A stretch of DNA of 64,000 bases from Levilactobacillus fujinensis. GTDB taxonomy: Bacteria; Bacillota; Bacilli; Lactobacillales; Lactobacillaceae. The notes below the pieces were generated by a model that saw nothing but the letters and a program-made list of their open reading frames with translations, searched no databases and was not told the DNA's origin. The position numbers were made by a program, and so were the translations under genes. Shown in pieces: positions 1 through 8,970 of the stretch. The stretch lies in assembly GCF_003946335.1 (NCBI RefSeq), contig NZ_RHNX01000013.1, forward strand, positions 1 to 64,000, read 5' to 3'. Every line of letters starts with the position of its first letter. Position 1 is the stretch's first letter.

Positions 1-596
1 TTCGACCTAACATGTATTCCCGTCATATGTCCAAATATCGGTCGTATAAGGGCAAAGTCGGGGAAATAGCTCCCAACATCCTTAAACAGAAATTTAACGC
101 GGTTCAGCCCCTCTCAGTGCTTCACACGGATGTCACTCAAGTACGATTGGCTAATCAAAAGTGGGCTTATATTTCAGCGATTATTGATGAAGCTAGTCGA
201 AGCGTTTTGGCCGTTAAGATCAGTGCCCATCCGGATAAAAATCTTATCAAGGCGACGCTAAATTCTCTTAAGCCAAAGCTACCAGAGAATGTCTTTCCAA
301 TTCTCCATTCCGACCAGGGGTGGCAGTATCAAATGAAGAGTTACCGTCACAAGCTAAACAAGATGCATATTATTCAAAGTATGTCACGAAAAGGCAATTG
401 TCATGATAATGCGCCAATTGAGAGCTGGTTCAACCTGTTAAAACGGGAATGTCTTTATCGTCATAATCTGAAGAACCTAACGTCTTTGAGAAGACTCGTT
501 GCACAGTATGTTAAATGGTTCAACACGGAGCGCATCACTTTAATTCATGGTGGTTTAACCCCAGTCGAGTATTGTCAGAAGATGCTAGTTGCCTAG
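1..596 (+). CDS. IS3-family (IS150 group) transposase OrfB, 5'-truncated by the window
   Basis: This is the catalytic half of an IS3 transposase with an rve integrase core. The DDE residues are visible: D in LHTDVTQ, D in HSDQGWQY, and E in the APIESWFN context followed by LKRE. The C-terminal WFNTERI...GLTPVEY block is typical of OrfB. The reading frame is open upstream of the first ATG at position 12 (codons begin at position 3), so the gene continues to the left of the window. OrfB is normally produced by -1 frameshifting from OrfA, which is not visible here. The visible part has no internal stop, so the element may still be active. Confidence 0.85.
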   Translation, partial: RPNMYSRHMSKYRSYKGKVGEIAPNILKQKFNAVQPLSVLHTDVTQVRLANQKWAYISAIIDEASRSVLAVKISAHPDKNLIKATLNSLKPKLPENVFPILHSDQGWQYQMKSYRHKLNKMHIIQSMSRKGNCHDNAPIESWFNLLKRECLYRHNLKNLTSLRRLVAQYVKWFNTERITLIHGGLTPVEYCQKMLVA

Positions 597-631
597 GTTA
601 GAAAAGTGTCTAACATTTTGCTTGCACTTCA
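1..631 (+). mobile_element. IS3-family insertion sequence, right-hand part
   Basis: The left part lies outside the window. It contains the 3' part of the transposase gene, and a terminal sequence ending TTGCACTTCA at about 622-631 fits the right inverted repeat of IS150-group IS3 elements, which end in CA-3'. Without the left end, a target-site duplication cannot be checked. Confidence 0.75.
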
Positions 632-924
632 AAAACGCCGACTAACATCGTCGACACGGCCAGCTGCATCCCTGACCGCCTCCGGCTCCGGTTGTGCTCG
701 TCCATTTCAAACGTTAAATTCCAACCGAGTGCTGCATTTAGCGTAAATCAATAATGTTTCTATAAGGCATTATCCACGTTATCTTAGAACAACCACGTCA
801 GCTCATATCTGCCGGCCGGTAAGGCGATGGTTGAGCAACGTTGCCTAATTTTAGACCCAGTATCGTTGTGACAACAGTCATAATGAGTGTTTTGGAACTT
901 TCAACTTTCAATCTTCAGCAGACA
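632..924. other. Intergenic stretch with degraded dispersed-repeat sequence
   Basis: I see no convincing gene between the IS end and the gnd terminator. It holds a 30-bp segment at 800-829 that matches 36986-37015 at 26 of 30 positions. A second segment near 638-664 resembles about 50069-50094. Both look like members of a dispersed intergenic repeat family. Confidence 0.45.
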
Positions 925-959
925 ACAAAAAACTCACGGCCAGAACGACCGTGAGTTTT
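925..959 (-). terminator. Rho-independent terminator of gnd
   Basis: Arms AAAACTCACGG (927 onward) and CCGTGAGTTTT pair around a short loop. On the minus strand a T-run follows. It lies 23 bp beyond the gnd stop codon. Confidence 0.88.
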
Positions 960-981
960 CAAAATCCATTTAAAGTTAAAT

Positions 982-2424
982 TTATTGTTCTTCGTACCAA
1001 GTGTAGTGGAAGTTCCCATCGCGGTCGTTCCGTTCGTACGTGTGGGCACCGAAGTAGTCCCGTTGTGCTTGTAACAAGTTAGCAGGCAGAACTTCTGCGC
1101 GGAAGCTATCGTAGTAAGTGATAGCAGCAGACAAACTAGGAACGGGGATGCCGGCTTGAACAGCCATTGCAACCACGTCACGGATAGATTGTTGATACTT
1201 GCCAGCGATATCCTTGAAGTAGCTATCGAATAACAAGTTGGTCAACTTAGGATCCTTGTCGAAGGCATCAGTGATGTTTTGCAGGAATTGGGCACGGATA
1301 ATGCAACCGCCACGCCAGATTTGTGCTAATTCACCGAACTGTAAGTCCCAGTCGTTGGCTTCGGAAGCGAAGCGAAGTTGTTCGAACCCTTGGGCGTAAC
1401 TCATCAGTTTACCAAAGAAGAGGGCTTGACGAACTTCTTCAACGAACTTGTCCTTGTCAGCGATCTCGACATTGCCTTGCTTTTCAGCAGCTGGCAATAC
1501 CTTAGAAGCTTTGACCCGTTCGTCCTTTAACATAGAAATGTAACGGGCGTAAACGGCTTCCGTAATTACAGATTGTGGAACTTGAACGTCGAGAGCATCT
1601 TCGGAACTCCACTTACCAGTCCCTTTGTTGTTCCCACGGTCCTTGATGGCATCAACGATTGGCAAGTTCTTGTCAGCGCCTAAGTCATCCTTCCGCGTCA
1701 AAATGTCAGCGGTGATTTCGACTAAGTAGCTGTCCAATTCACCCTTGTTCCATTCTTTAAAGATGTCAGCCATATCGTCAACTGAGATCCCGGCAACGTT
1801 ACGCATGATGTTGTAGCTTTCGTCGATCAGCTCTTCATCACCATATTCGATACCGTTGTGGACCATCTTAACGTAGTGACCAGCACCGTTAGGGCCAATG
1901 TAAGTTACACATGACTTACCGTCTTGAGGTGCTTTAGCAGCAATCTTGGTCAAGATAGGTTCAACGAGATCGTAGGCTTCTTTTTGGCCACCTGGCATCA
2001 AAGAAGGACCTTGTAAGGCACCCAGTTCACCACCGGAAACCCCCATACCAATAAAGTTGATCCCGGACTTATCGAGTTCGGCGTTACGTGCCATCGTGTC
2101 GTGGAAGTTCGTGTTCCCACCATCGATCAGCACGTCACCCTTGTCGAGCAGAGGGAGCAGTTCGTGAATAACGGCATCGGTTGGCTTACCAGCCTTAACC
2201 ATCAAAAGAATCCGTCGTGGCGTTTCCAATGACTTCACGAAGTCTTCAATCTTGTAACTAGGAATCAGTTTCTTTTCGCTGTGGTCTTTCATGACTTGTT
2301 CAGTCTTACTTGCGGACCGGTTGAAGATACCTACCGTGTAACCGCGACTTTCGATGTTCAGGGCTAAGTTCTTGCCCATAACAGCCATACCAACAACACC
2401 AATATTTGCTTTTTGATCTGCCAT
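982..2424 (-). CDS. gnd: 6-phosphogluconate dehydrogenase, decarboxylating
   Basis: It oxidises 6-phosphogluconate to ribulose 5-phosphate and CO2 with NADP+ in the oxidative pentose phosphate/phosphoketolase route. The 480-residue product has the expected family length. The N-terminal Rossmann motif [17 protein letters not shown], the substrate-binding block GVSGGELGA with GPSLMPGG, and the catalytic [14 protein letters not shown] segment are intact. A longer frame runs upstream to 2502, but the ATG at 2424 (MADQKAN) has an AAGGAAGG ribosome binding site and matches family starts. Together with zwf about 4.5 kb away it supplies both oxidative steps, although the two genes are not in one operon here. 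Confidence 0.97.
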   Translation of the reverse strand: MADQKANIGVVGMAVMGKNLALNIESRGYTVGIFNRSASKTEQVMKDHSEKKLIPSYKIEDFVKSLETPRRILLMVKAGKPTDAVIHELLPLLDKGDVLIDGGNTNFHDTMARNAELDKSGINFIGMGVSGGELGALQGPSLMPGGQKEAYDLVEPILTKIAAKAPQDGKSCVTYIGPNGAGHYVKMVHNGIEYGDEELIDESYNIMRNVAGISVDDMADIFKEWNKGELDSYLVEITADILTRKDDLGADKNLPIVDAIKDRGNNKGTGKWSSEDALDVQVPQSVITEAVYARYISMLKDERVKASKVLPAAEKQGNVEIADKDKFVEEVRQALFFGKLMSYAQGFEQLRFASEANDWDLQFGELAQIWRGGCIIRAQFLQNITDAFDKDPKLTNLLFDSYFKDIAGKYQQSIRDVVAMAVQAGIPVPSLSAAITYYDSFRAEVLPANLLQAQRDYFGAHTYERNDRDGNFHYTWYEEQ

Positions 2425-2565
2425 TAGTAACCTTCCTTTACGTTCAAAATTAGTAACGACGTTCCACTCATTAGTGTAGCATTGAACAATGTGAAAGAAC
2501 AATCATTTGTCTTATTTTTTTGAAAATCGTTAAATTTTTTCACAGCGAGTGATCAAATTGCTTAA

Positions 2566-2994
2566 TTACTGATCCCGTTGGTAGGATTTCATGTTGCGGG
2601 CAACCTTTGCCAATAACTCTTCCAGGAGTGCCTGTTCGCCAGCAGAAAGGTCCTGGGTACCAACGGCCAAGATTTGTTGTTCGTACTTCTCTAGAGCAGG
2701 ATAGACGGCTTGCCCTTTTGCTGTTGCTTGCAGGGGGCGCCGCTTCTTATTGGCGGCGTCGGTTGACCGCGTTACATAGGCGTTAGCGATTAACTTGCGG
2801 ACCGTACGTAAACAGGTCGAAGGATCGACGTGGAGCTGATCGGCCAATTCGGTTTGGGTAATGCCAGGGGTCTCGTTAATACGCATTAAGTAGATGAATT
2901 GGTTGTTCTGGAGGTCATCCGCCTGAAAAAGTTGGTTTCCCATAATGGCCGTGACCCGGGCGATTAGACCGATACTTCGAAATGAATTTGGCAT
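2566..2994 (-). CDS. MarR-family transcriptional regulator
   Basis: A 142-residue cytoplasmic winged-helix regulator. The central segment ITQTELADQLHVDPSTCLRTVRKLIANAYVTR is the MarR helix-turn-helix plus the start of the wing. The wing continues with KKRRPLQATAKG, and C-terminal helices probably form the dimer interface. An AAGGAG ribosome binding site precedes the ATG. It is divergent from the GNAT gene at 3077, and an inverted repeat lies in the 82-bp gap, so autoregulation and control of that neighbour are likely. The ligand is unknown. Confidence 0.88.
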   Translation of the reverse strand: MPNSFRSIGLIARVTAIMGNQLFQADDLQNNQFIYLMRINETPGITQTELADQLHVDPSTCLRTVRKLIANAYVTRSTDAANKKRRPLQATAKGQAVYPALEKYEQQILAVGTQDLSAGEQALLEELLAKVARNMKSYQRDQ

Positions 2995-3011
2995 ATTTTC
3001 TCCTTTTATAG

Positions 3012-3023
3012 TTGCATTTGCAA
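3012..3023. promoter_or_regulatory. Candidate MarR operator
   Basis: TTGCATTTGCAA, an inverted repeat of TTGCA with a 2-bp spacer, lies 18 bp from the marR start codon and within the shared marR/GNAT intergenic region. MarR proteins commonly bind short palindromes in their own promoters. The assignment is inferred from position. Confidence 0.45.
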
Positions 3024-3076
3024 TTAAAATGAACGATACTAGATAACATATTATAACACAGAAAGAGGATAATAAT

Positions 3077-3517
3077 ATGATTGAATGGCGAGTTAGAACC
3101 TTTAATAGCCTAACCCCAGCTGAATTCTATGATGTTGCGTTTGAACGTATTCGAACCTTTGTCATTGCGCAGCAACGCATTTATCAGGAAATTGACAAGA
3201 CGGATAAGGTGGCCAAACATATTCTGGGCTATCAGGATGGTCGATTGGTGGCTTATGCCCGGGTCTTTACTGAACAAGAACACGTCACGTTTGGTCGGGT
3301 ACTAACGATTCCGGAGCTTCGCGGACAGGGATTAGGACGACAGCTGGTCGCTCAGATTGAGGCGGAGATTCACACTGAATTTGCCGGACTTCCAATCAGT
3401 ATTGAAGCGCAGATCGATAAGCAGCAATTCTATGAAAAATTTGGTTACGAAGCGGCGGGGGATGTTTTTTTATTTAATAGTACGCCACACATTCAGATGA
3501 ATAAGGCAGCATTATAG
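3077..3517 (+). CDS. GNAT-family N-acetyltransferase, ElaA-like
   Basis: A 146-residue acyl-CoA-dependent acetyltransferase. The N-terminus (MIEWRVRTFNSLTPAEFYDVAFERIRTF is its start region) and the PHIQMNK end resemble the ElaA subfamily. The acetyl-CoA pyrophosphate loop is visible as RGQGLGRQLV at about residues 83-92. An AGAGG ribosome binding site lies 8 bp before the ATG. It is transcribed divergently from the MarR gene and closed by its own terminator, so it is probably a monocistronic gene under MarR control. The substrate of ElaA-type enzymes is not established. Confidence 0.88.
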   Translation: MIEWRVRTFNSLTPAEFYDVAFERIRTFVIAQQRIYQEIDKTDKVAKHILGYQDGRLVAYARVFTEQEHVTFGRVLTIPELRGQGLGRQLVAQIEAEIHTEFAGLPISIEAQIDKQQFYEKFGYEAAGDVFLFNSTPHIQMNKAAL

Positions 3518-3550
3518 GAAGAACGCTGATATGACGGCGTTCTTTTTCTT
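3518..3550 (+). terminator. Terminator after the GNAT gene
   Basis: AAGAACGC (3519-3526) pairs with GCGTTCTT (3537-3544) and is followed by TTTTCTTTT. Confidence 0.8.
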
Positions 3551-3762
3551 TTGAGCGGTCTGTTTACCGGAATTCGGCTGATGGTTCTATCAGAATAAAA
3601 TGACAGAAGGGTCAGCTTATAAATAATTTTGTCGCATTTTTTAAGCAAACTCCCTAATGCACAATTTAATTGCCTATACTGTTCCTCGTAAGCAACCCAC
3701 ACGAAAAAAGGTGGGTCACGAGTTGATTTCGGAGAAGGACAAACCACTAGGGGGAAAATAAA

Positions 3763-6700
3763 ATGAACAAGCCAATGACAACGAAGACGCGTTACAAGAT
3801 GTATAAAAAAGGTAAAAGCTGGATAATTGCTGGGATTGTAAGCGGTGCCATCGTTATGGCCGGCGGAAATGTTACGGCACAAGCTGATGAAATACCCGTT
3901 ACCGCAGCGTCAATGACCACCGTCACAAGTGAACAACCTACATTTGGTGAATTGGAAACAACCAGTCCAACCTTAGCGACCGACACGGTGACTGACGAGG
4001 CCCCGGTTGACGACCAAACTTCTGAGGAGACACCCGTAACGACGCCGGCAACGGATCAAATGTCAGTTGCAGGCCAAGCAGAATACAATGCGTCGGACGT
4101 CACGATTGATGCGACAGAAGCGAATGACAACCCTACAGACGAAACTGATGTAACGGACACGGCAGACGTAACAGACACAGCAGACGCAACGGACACAACA
4201 GACGCAACGGACACGGCAGACGTAACAGACACAGCAGACGCAACGGACACAACAGACGCAACGGACACAGCAGACGCAACGGACACAGCAGACGCAACGG
4301 ACACAGCAGACGCAACGGACACAGCAGACGTAACAGACACAGCAGACGCAACGGACACAGCAGACGCAACGGACACAACAGATACAACTGGTTCAGTCGT
4401 AGACACAACGAACACGACACCAGCGGAATCGGCGACGGTCACCCCGGTAGTCGACAGTACTGAAGCACCAGTTGCAAGTGCAACAGAGGTTCCAGAAAAT
4501 ATGATTCCAGAAACGCGACCGGCCGAAATCGATGAGGTTCCGTCGACTATGAGTCAAGTCAACGCTGATCATACATTGACCGCGGTGCCATTGGTCCAGG
4601 GTCAATTGGCACAGGTGCCAGCTAAGGCGGCGGTCAACATTGCGACTGTTATGAATAGTAATATTGATCAATGGATGCCAAATAAGACACTGCAACTCGC
4701 TGTCTTAGCGGCACTGCAGGGCCTGATTAGTACCAACAAGACCTGGGATAGCGTTGCTGATATTACCCAGGAAGATATCGCGCTCTTAACGGGGCTCGAT
4801 GTCAGTGGTGGTAAAGGATATGACACGTATATTGACGGCAAGACGGCCTTTTCACTGGAAGGTCTTCAATATGCAACGAGTTTAACTTGGCTCAGCATGG
4901 GGAGCAGTCTCAACATGTCACCGGGGGCTTATTTCGGAGATATTGTAGATGTTTCGCCACTGGCTAATTTACAGAATTTAGAAACATTGGATCTGCAACG
5001 CAATAAAATCACGGACATTTCACCGCTGGCTAATTTAAAAAACTTGCGGGACTTATATTTGGCTTATAACCATATTCGAGATTTTTCACCGCTGAAAGGA
5101 TTCAAAGGAGAATTGACGTATACGGGCCAATTTGTCATGTTAGATCCACTCATGATCAATGAGAAGGATCGTAAAGGTCACATGCAGGTTCAATGCGTGA
5201 CGATTGACGGGGAGGTCGTGCAACTATCAACAGGAATGGCAGTTGGGGAACCGGTATTCTGGGATCCGAATAGTGATGGGCCTCAGTACCACATGTACTT
5301 TACTGGTGGCAATCCAACACCAGATGGCAATGGTGGCATTTATTTTGACAATATTCAAGACCAGTTGCCTGGAACGACGGAATCACCATTTCCTGGATTT
5401 TCCTCGGACAACGTTGCAGTTATGCAGGATCACTACTTCTTAACGGGTAAATATGGGTCCGACTTTATCGTTATCCAGCCGTATGTGATTTCTCATGCAG
5501 CAGCGGACGTCACGGTTCACTATCAAGACGAAAATGGCCAATCTTTAGCCGACGACGTGGTATTACCCGGTGGACTCGTGGGCGAAGACTATACAACCAC
5601 GGCGCCAGAGGTTCCAGGGTACGCCTTGCAAGCCAAACCGGATAATGCGACTGGAAAATTTGGGGATGAAGCAATTACGGTTACCTACGTTTACGTGAAG
5701 GATGAGGTTCAACCACCAGTGACGCCACCGACGACACCAAGTGAACAGACGACGGTAACGGTCCATCACCAAACGGCGGACGGGAAACTGGTCGCTGCTG
5801 ACCAAGTTCTCACTGGGGAGTCGGGTGAGAGTTACACGACACAGGCGGCTACGCCAGAGGGATATGTGTTGGTGAGCACACCAGATAATGCGACTGGAAC
5901 ATTTGGCGCCGACAACGTTGAAGTGACCTATGTCTACGAACTGATTGAGACCGGTGGCGGTGACAATAGTGGCAATGGTGGCGACAACGGTAACGCCGGT
6001 AATGGTGGCGATAACAATAACAATGGTAATGACGGGGATAACGGTAATGGTGGTGAAGCGCCGGGGACCGGTAACCCAGGCGATGGTAATACTGGTGGCG
6101 AAAAGCCGGGAACTGGTAACCCAGGCGATGGTAATACTGGTGGCGAAAAGCCGGGAACCGGTAACCCAGGCGATGGTAATACTGGTGGTGAAAAGCCAGG
6201 GACCGGTAACCCAGGCGATGGTAATACTGGTGGCGAAAAGCCAGGAACTGGTAACCCAGGCGATGGTAATACTAGTGGCGAAAAGCCAGGAACCGGTAAC
6301 AACGGCGATGGTAATACTAGTGGCGAAAAGCCAGGAACCGGTAACAACGGCAATAATAGCAATGGTGGTACACCGGGAACGAGTACACCAGGTGGTGATA
6401 ATGGTAATACAGGCAGTACACCTGGTATCAACACACCGGGTAATGGGAGTGGAAATACTACAGGCAGTACGTCAGGGACCGGCACATCAGAGACTGGTCA
6501 AGGAACCGAAACAATCATTGGTGAGGTTGGCAACGCGGGCGACCTGATTACTGGCAGTACCGGCACACCAGTAGTCACAAGTCAGCCAGTGAAGCCCAGT
6601 CAAGTTAGTACGGCGGCAGTGGCTACCACACCGGCAACGGTGACCCTAAAGCCGGTGAAGGAAAGTGGCATGGGGGATAAGGGTCAACCAATCTCGGCAG

Positions 6701-6813
6701 CAACGTTACCCCAAACGGATGAAAAGCAGTCATCTACGGTCTGGGGACTTGTATTACTGACCGCAATGTGGGGGTTGTTAGGTCTACTAGGAATTAAGCG
6801 AAAGAGTCGCTAG
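3763..6813 (+). CDS. LPXTG-anchored internalin-like adhesin with MucBP domains and two repeat tracts
   Basis: A 1016-residue cell-wall protein. Residues 1-41 form a KxYKxGKxW-type signal peptide (YKMYKKGKSW followed by a hydrophobic stretch, cleavage near AQA-DE). Residues 129-206 are thirteen six-residue D[AV]TDT[AT] units. A globular region with leucine-rich repeats spans about 340-450, with LxxLxxLxL...ISPLANL units. Two MucBP domains lie at about 579-645 and 662-726. A Gly/Asn/Pro-rich stalk of 15-residue units covers about 769-860. The sortase signal LPQTDE starts at residue 982, followed by a membrane helix and KRKSR. The ribosome binding site is AGGGGG. The likely role is adhesion to mucus or plant surfaces. 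It lies between the GNAT gene and zwf, with terminators on both sides. Repeat number probably varies between strains. Confidence 0.93.
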   Translation: MNKPMTTKTRYKMYKKGKSWIIAGIVSGAIVMAGGNVTAQADEIPVTAASMTTVTSEQPTFGELETTSPTLATDTVTDEAPVDDQTSEETPVTTPATDQMSVAGQAEYNASDVTIDATEANDNPTDETDVTDTADVTDTADATDTTDATDTADVTDTADATDTTDATDTADATDTADATDTADATDTADVTDTADATDTADATDTTDTTGSVVDTTNTTPAESATVTPVVDSTEAPVASATEVPENMIPETRPAEIDEVPSTMSQVNADHTLTAVPLVQGQLAQVPAKAAVNIATVMNSNIDQWMPNKTLQLAVLAALQGLISTNKTWDSVADITQEDIALLTGLDVSGGKGYDTYIDGKTAFSLEGLQYATSLTWLSMGSSLNMSPGAYFGDIVDVSPLANLQNLETLDLQRNKITDISPLANLKNLRDLYLAYNHIRDFSPLKGFKGELTYTGQFVMLDPLMINEKDRKGHMQVQCVTIDGEVVQLSTGMAVGEPVFWDPNSDGPQYHMYFTGGNPTPDGNGGIYFDNIQDQLPGTTESPFPGFSSDNVAVMQDHYFLTGKYGSDFIVIQPYVISHAAADVTVHYQDENGQSLADDVVLPGGLVGEDYTTTAPEVPGYALQAKPDNATGKFGDEAITVTYVYVKDEVQPPVTPPTTPSEQTTVTVHHQTADGKLVAADQVLTGESGESYTTQAATPEGYVLVSTPDNATGTFGADNVEVTYVYELIETGGGDNSGNGGDNGNAGNGGDNNNNGNDGDNGNGGEAPGTGNPGDGNTGGEKPGTGNPGDGNTGGEKPGTGNPGDGNTGGEKPGTGNPGDGNTGGEKPGTGNPGDGNTSGEKPGTGNNGDGNTSGEKPGTGNNGNNSNGGTPGTSTPGGDNGNTGSTPGINTPGNGSGNTTGSTSGTGTSETGQGTETIIGEVGNAGDLITGSTGTPVVTSQPVKPSQVSTAAVATTPATVTLKPVKESGMGDKGQPISAATLPQTDEKQSSTVWGLVLLTAMWGLLGLLGIKRKSR
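4147..4380 (+). repeat. 18-bp tandem repeat encoding Asp/Thr/Ala units
   Basis: Thirteen consecutive 18-bp units encode D[AV]TDT[AT]. Several adjacent units are nearly identical at DNA level (GACGCAACGGACACAGCA type), which points to recent slippage or unequal recombination. The tract lies directly after the N-terminal region of the surface protein. Confidence 0.92.
6067..6351 (+). repeat. 45-bp tandem repeat encoding a Gly/Asn/Pro stalk
   Basis: Six 45-bp units plus a partial one encode GTGNPGDGNTGGEKP. The last units drift to GNTSGEKP and GTGNNGDGN. The tract precedes the LPQTDE anchor and is typical of a wall-spanning stalk. Confidence 0.9.
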
Positions 6814-6860
6814 GAGTAAGCGTAATGCGGACAGTTTAGCTGCCAACCTTCAGAGAAGAC

Positions 6861-6896
6861 AAAAAAGCGTCTGGGATTTTCTTTCCCAGACGCTTT
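6861..6896. terminator. Bidirectional terminator between the LPXTG gene and zwf
   Basis: AAAGCGTCTGGGA (6864-6876) pairs with TCCCAGACGCTTT (6883-6895). An A-run precedes the stem, so it can serve the minus-strand zwf gene as well as the plus-strand adhesin gene. Confidence 0.9.
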
Positions 6897-6913
6897 ACAT
6901 ATAGAGAATTAAA

Positions 6914-8401
6914 TTAATTGTTTAAACGGTAGATCCATTCACGGTGGTCGCGTTGAATAAGTTCTTCAGCAGCGGCTGGTCCCATGGAATGTGGTGTGTA
7001 GTTAGGGAATTGTGGTTCTTGTAAGTCCCAAACACGACGGATTTGATCCACGAACTTCCAAGCATAGGAAACTTCTGGCCAGCTAGAGAAGTTGGTCCCG
7101 TCACCCTTCAAGACGTCATGCAACAGACGTTCGTAAGGTTCTGGCGTTTCCTTAGACTTTTCAGCATCAACCAGGTAGTCCAACTTGATGGGTTCCGTTG
7201 AGAAACCAGCGTCGTTGGTCTTAGCATTCAATTGCAGAGAGAACCCGGCGTGTGGTTCAACGAAGATGGTCAAAACGTTGGCAGCCAGTGGCGTGTTTTG
7301 AGATTGTGGGAAGGCAAAGATATCAACCAGTGGGCGCTTGAAGACCACGTCGACCCGGGTGAATTTGTCAGCCAACATCTTCCCAGTCCGGACGTAGAAT
7401 GGGGTGCCTGACCAGCGGTAGTTGTCAAATAGTAACTTGCCGGCAACGAACGTTTCAGTCGTGGAATCTTCTGGAACGTTATCTTCGTGACGGTAGTCGG
7501 GTTGGTCGTTGATCGAACCATATTGGCCACGAACAAAGTTGGTTGCGGCGTCGGCGACGTTGTAAACACGTAAGCTCCGTAAAGCCTTGACCTTTTCAGC
7601 CCGGATATCAGTATCCGTAAAGGCAACAGGTTGTTCCATGGCTAACAGGGAAACAATTTGCATGATATGGTTTTGGACCATGTCACGTAAGGCGCCACTG
7701 TTATCGTAGTAGGAAGCCCGTTCTTCGACCCCTAATTTTTCGGAAAGGGTAACTTGAATGTTGTCAATGTACCGGTTGTTCCAAAGGGATTCAACCAGCG
7801 TGTTACCAAAACGTAAGGCTTCGATGTTTTGAATCATTTCCTTACCTAAGTAGTGGTCGATCCGGAAAATCTGTTCTTCATCGAAGGACTTGCTTAAGGC
7901 ATCGTTTAACTGCTTGGCGGAGTCGTAGTCGCGGCCAAATGGCTTTTCAATGACTAAGCGGTTGAAGGCGTCCTTGTTCGTGGACATCAGACCTTGGCTC
8001 TTCAAATCTTGAGCGATGGTGCCGAAGAATTGTGGCGCCATGGAAAGGTAGAAAATTCGGTTACCTTCCAGCTTGTACTTCTTGTCTAACTTTTCAGCGG
8101 CTTCCTTTAAAACGGAGTAGTGCGCCGTGTTGGTTACATCGTGAGCTTGGTAGTAGAAATGAGATGAGAAGTCTGAGACTTCCTTTGAGTCGGCACGGTT
8201 ACCGCTGTCGGCCAAAGACTTACGAACGGCTGCACGGAACTTGTCGTCGTCCATTGCCTGACGGGAAGTTCCAATTACTGCGAAATGGGACCGCAAGTTA
8301 CCTTTTTGATAGAGGTTAAACAGACTTGGGTAGAGTTTCCGGTAAGCCAAGTCACCAGTACCACCGAAGAACAAGAATAAAGCTTTACGTTCAGTTGCCA
8401 C
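6914..8401 (-). CDS. zwf: Glucose-6-phosphate 1-dehydrogenase
   Basis: It oxidises glucose 6-phosphate to 6-phosphogluconolactone with NADP+, the entry step of the oxidative pentose phosphate/phosphoketolase pathway. The 495-residue product has the N-terminal nucleotide motif FFGGTGDLAYRKLYPSL, the EKPFGRD block, and the substrate-binding signature RIDHYLGKE with the catalytic His. The start codon is GTG, preceded by AAGGAG at about 10 bp. The leader of roughly 150 nt back to a possible -10 hexamer (ATTATA on the plus strand at 8558-8563) contains complementary segments GCTAG/CTAGC and CCAGA/TCTGG, so it may fold. Confidence 0.97.
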   Translation of the reverse strand: MATERKALFLFFGGTGDLAYRKLYPSLFNLYQKGNLRSHFAVIGTSRQAMDDDKFRAAVRKSLADSGNRADSKEVSDFSSHFYYQAHDVTNTAHYSVLKEAAEKLDKKYKLEGNRIFYLSMAPQFFGTIAQDLKSQGLMSTNKDAFNRLVIEKPFGRDYDSAKQLNDALSKSFDEEQIFRIDHYLGKEMIQNIEALRFGNTLVESLWNNRYIDNIQVTLSEKLGVEERASYYDNSGALRDMVQNHIMQIVSLLAMEQPVAFTDTDIRAEKVKALRSLRVYNVADAATNFVRGQYGSINDQPDYRHEDNVPEDSTTETFVAGKLLFDNYRWSGTPFYVRTGKMLADKFTRVDVVFKRPLVDIFAFPQSQNTPLAANVLTIFVEPHAGFSLQLNAKTNDAGFSTEPIKLDYLVDAEKSKETPEPYERLLHDVLKGDGTNFSSWPEVSYAWKFVDQIRRVWDLQEPQFPNYTPHSMGPAAAEELIQRDHREWIYRLNN

Positions 8402-8825
8402 GAGATCGTCACTCCTTAAAGTTTAAGTACCTTAGTTATATGCATGGTGTCTACAAAAATGAGAATCCAACGATGCAATTCCGGCTAGCCAGAGATGGGG
8501 GCAACCATTCTGGGTCCGCGAGCGTCTAGCAAGTATGTCTAGACCACTTCGAAAGTTATTATACGCTACTTCTTCATGAAACGCGACCTTTTTAAAGCAA
8601 GAATTTAAATTTAGGACAACCGGTTGCAATACCTACAGAACAACGTTTTCACTAAAATGCTGTTTTCATGAAAGCATTTATATTTTCGGCAGTCGTGATG
8701 GAAGCACCTTTCTTTTGTCTGAAAAACTGAAATCGCTATCACGGCTAGTCTAACAAAAAAAGAGGATAAAGTAACGTCAAAGGAACTGTCCTGATTGAAT
8801 TTGGTAAAGGACGTGCTCGGCCACG
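8402..8825. other. Intergenic region, zwf leader and promoter
   Basis: No gene is supported here. It contains the probable zwf promoter (minus-strand TATAAT at 8558-8563) and a structured leader. An inverted repeat AAATGCT/AGCATTT lies at 8655-8661 and 8673-8679. Its role is not evident. Confidence 0.4.
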
Positions 8826-8862
8826 TAAAAACCCCGACCGGTATAGGTCCGTGGTCGGGGTT
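8826..8862 (-). terminator. Terminator of the second LPXTG protein gene
   Basis: AACCCCGACC (8830-8839) pairs with GGTCGGGGTT (8853-8862). On the minus strand the stem is followed by a T-run. Confidence 0.88.
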
Positions 8863-8970
8863 AGTGGAAAGAGTGAAAATCAGAATGTTTTGTTTAAAGG
8901 TTACTGCACACGTCACTTTGGTCCAGATTCGTTGCGATGAGAAAAAGTCCTTGTTGATCAGGTTGTGGGA

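Noticed and set aside
4056-4442. Open frames on the minus strand across the Asp/Thr repeat (128 and 95 codons)
   Set aside because: They are antisense shadows of an 18-bp in-frame repeat and have only repeat-derived composition.
6067-6351. CRISPR-like regular repetition
   Set aside because: The units are contiguous coding repeats without unique spacers, inside a stalk domain.
5934-6547. Long frames on both strands across the 45-bp repeat
   Set aside because: They exist only because the unit length is a multiple of three; the plus-strand LPXTG frame explains the region.
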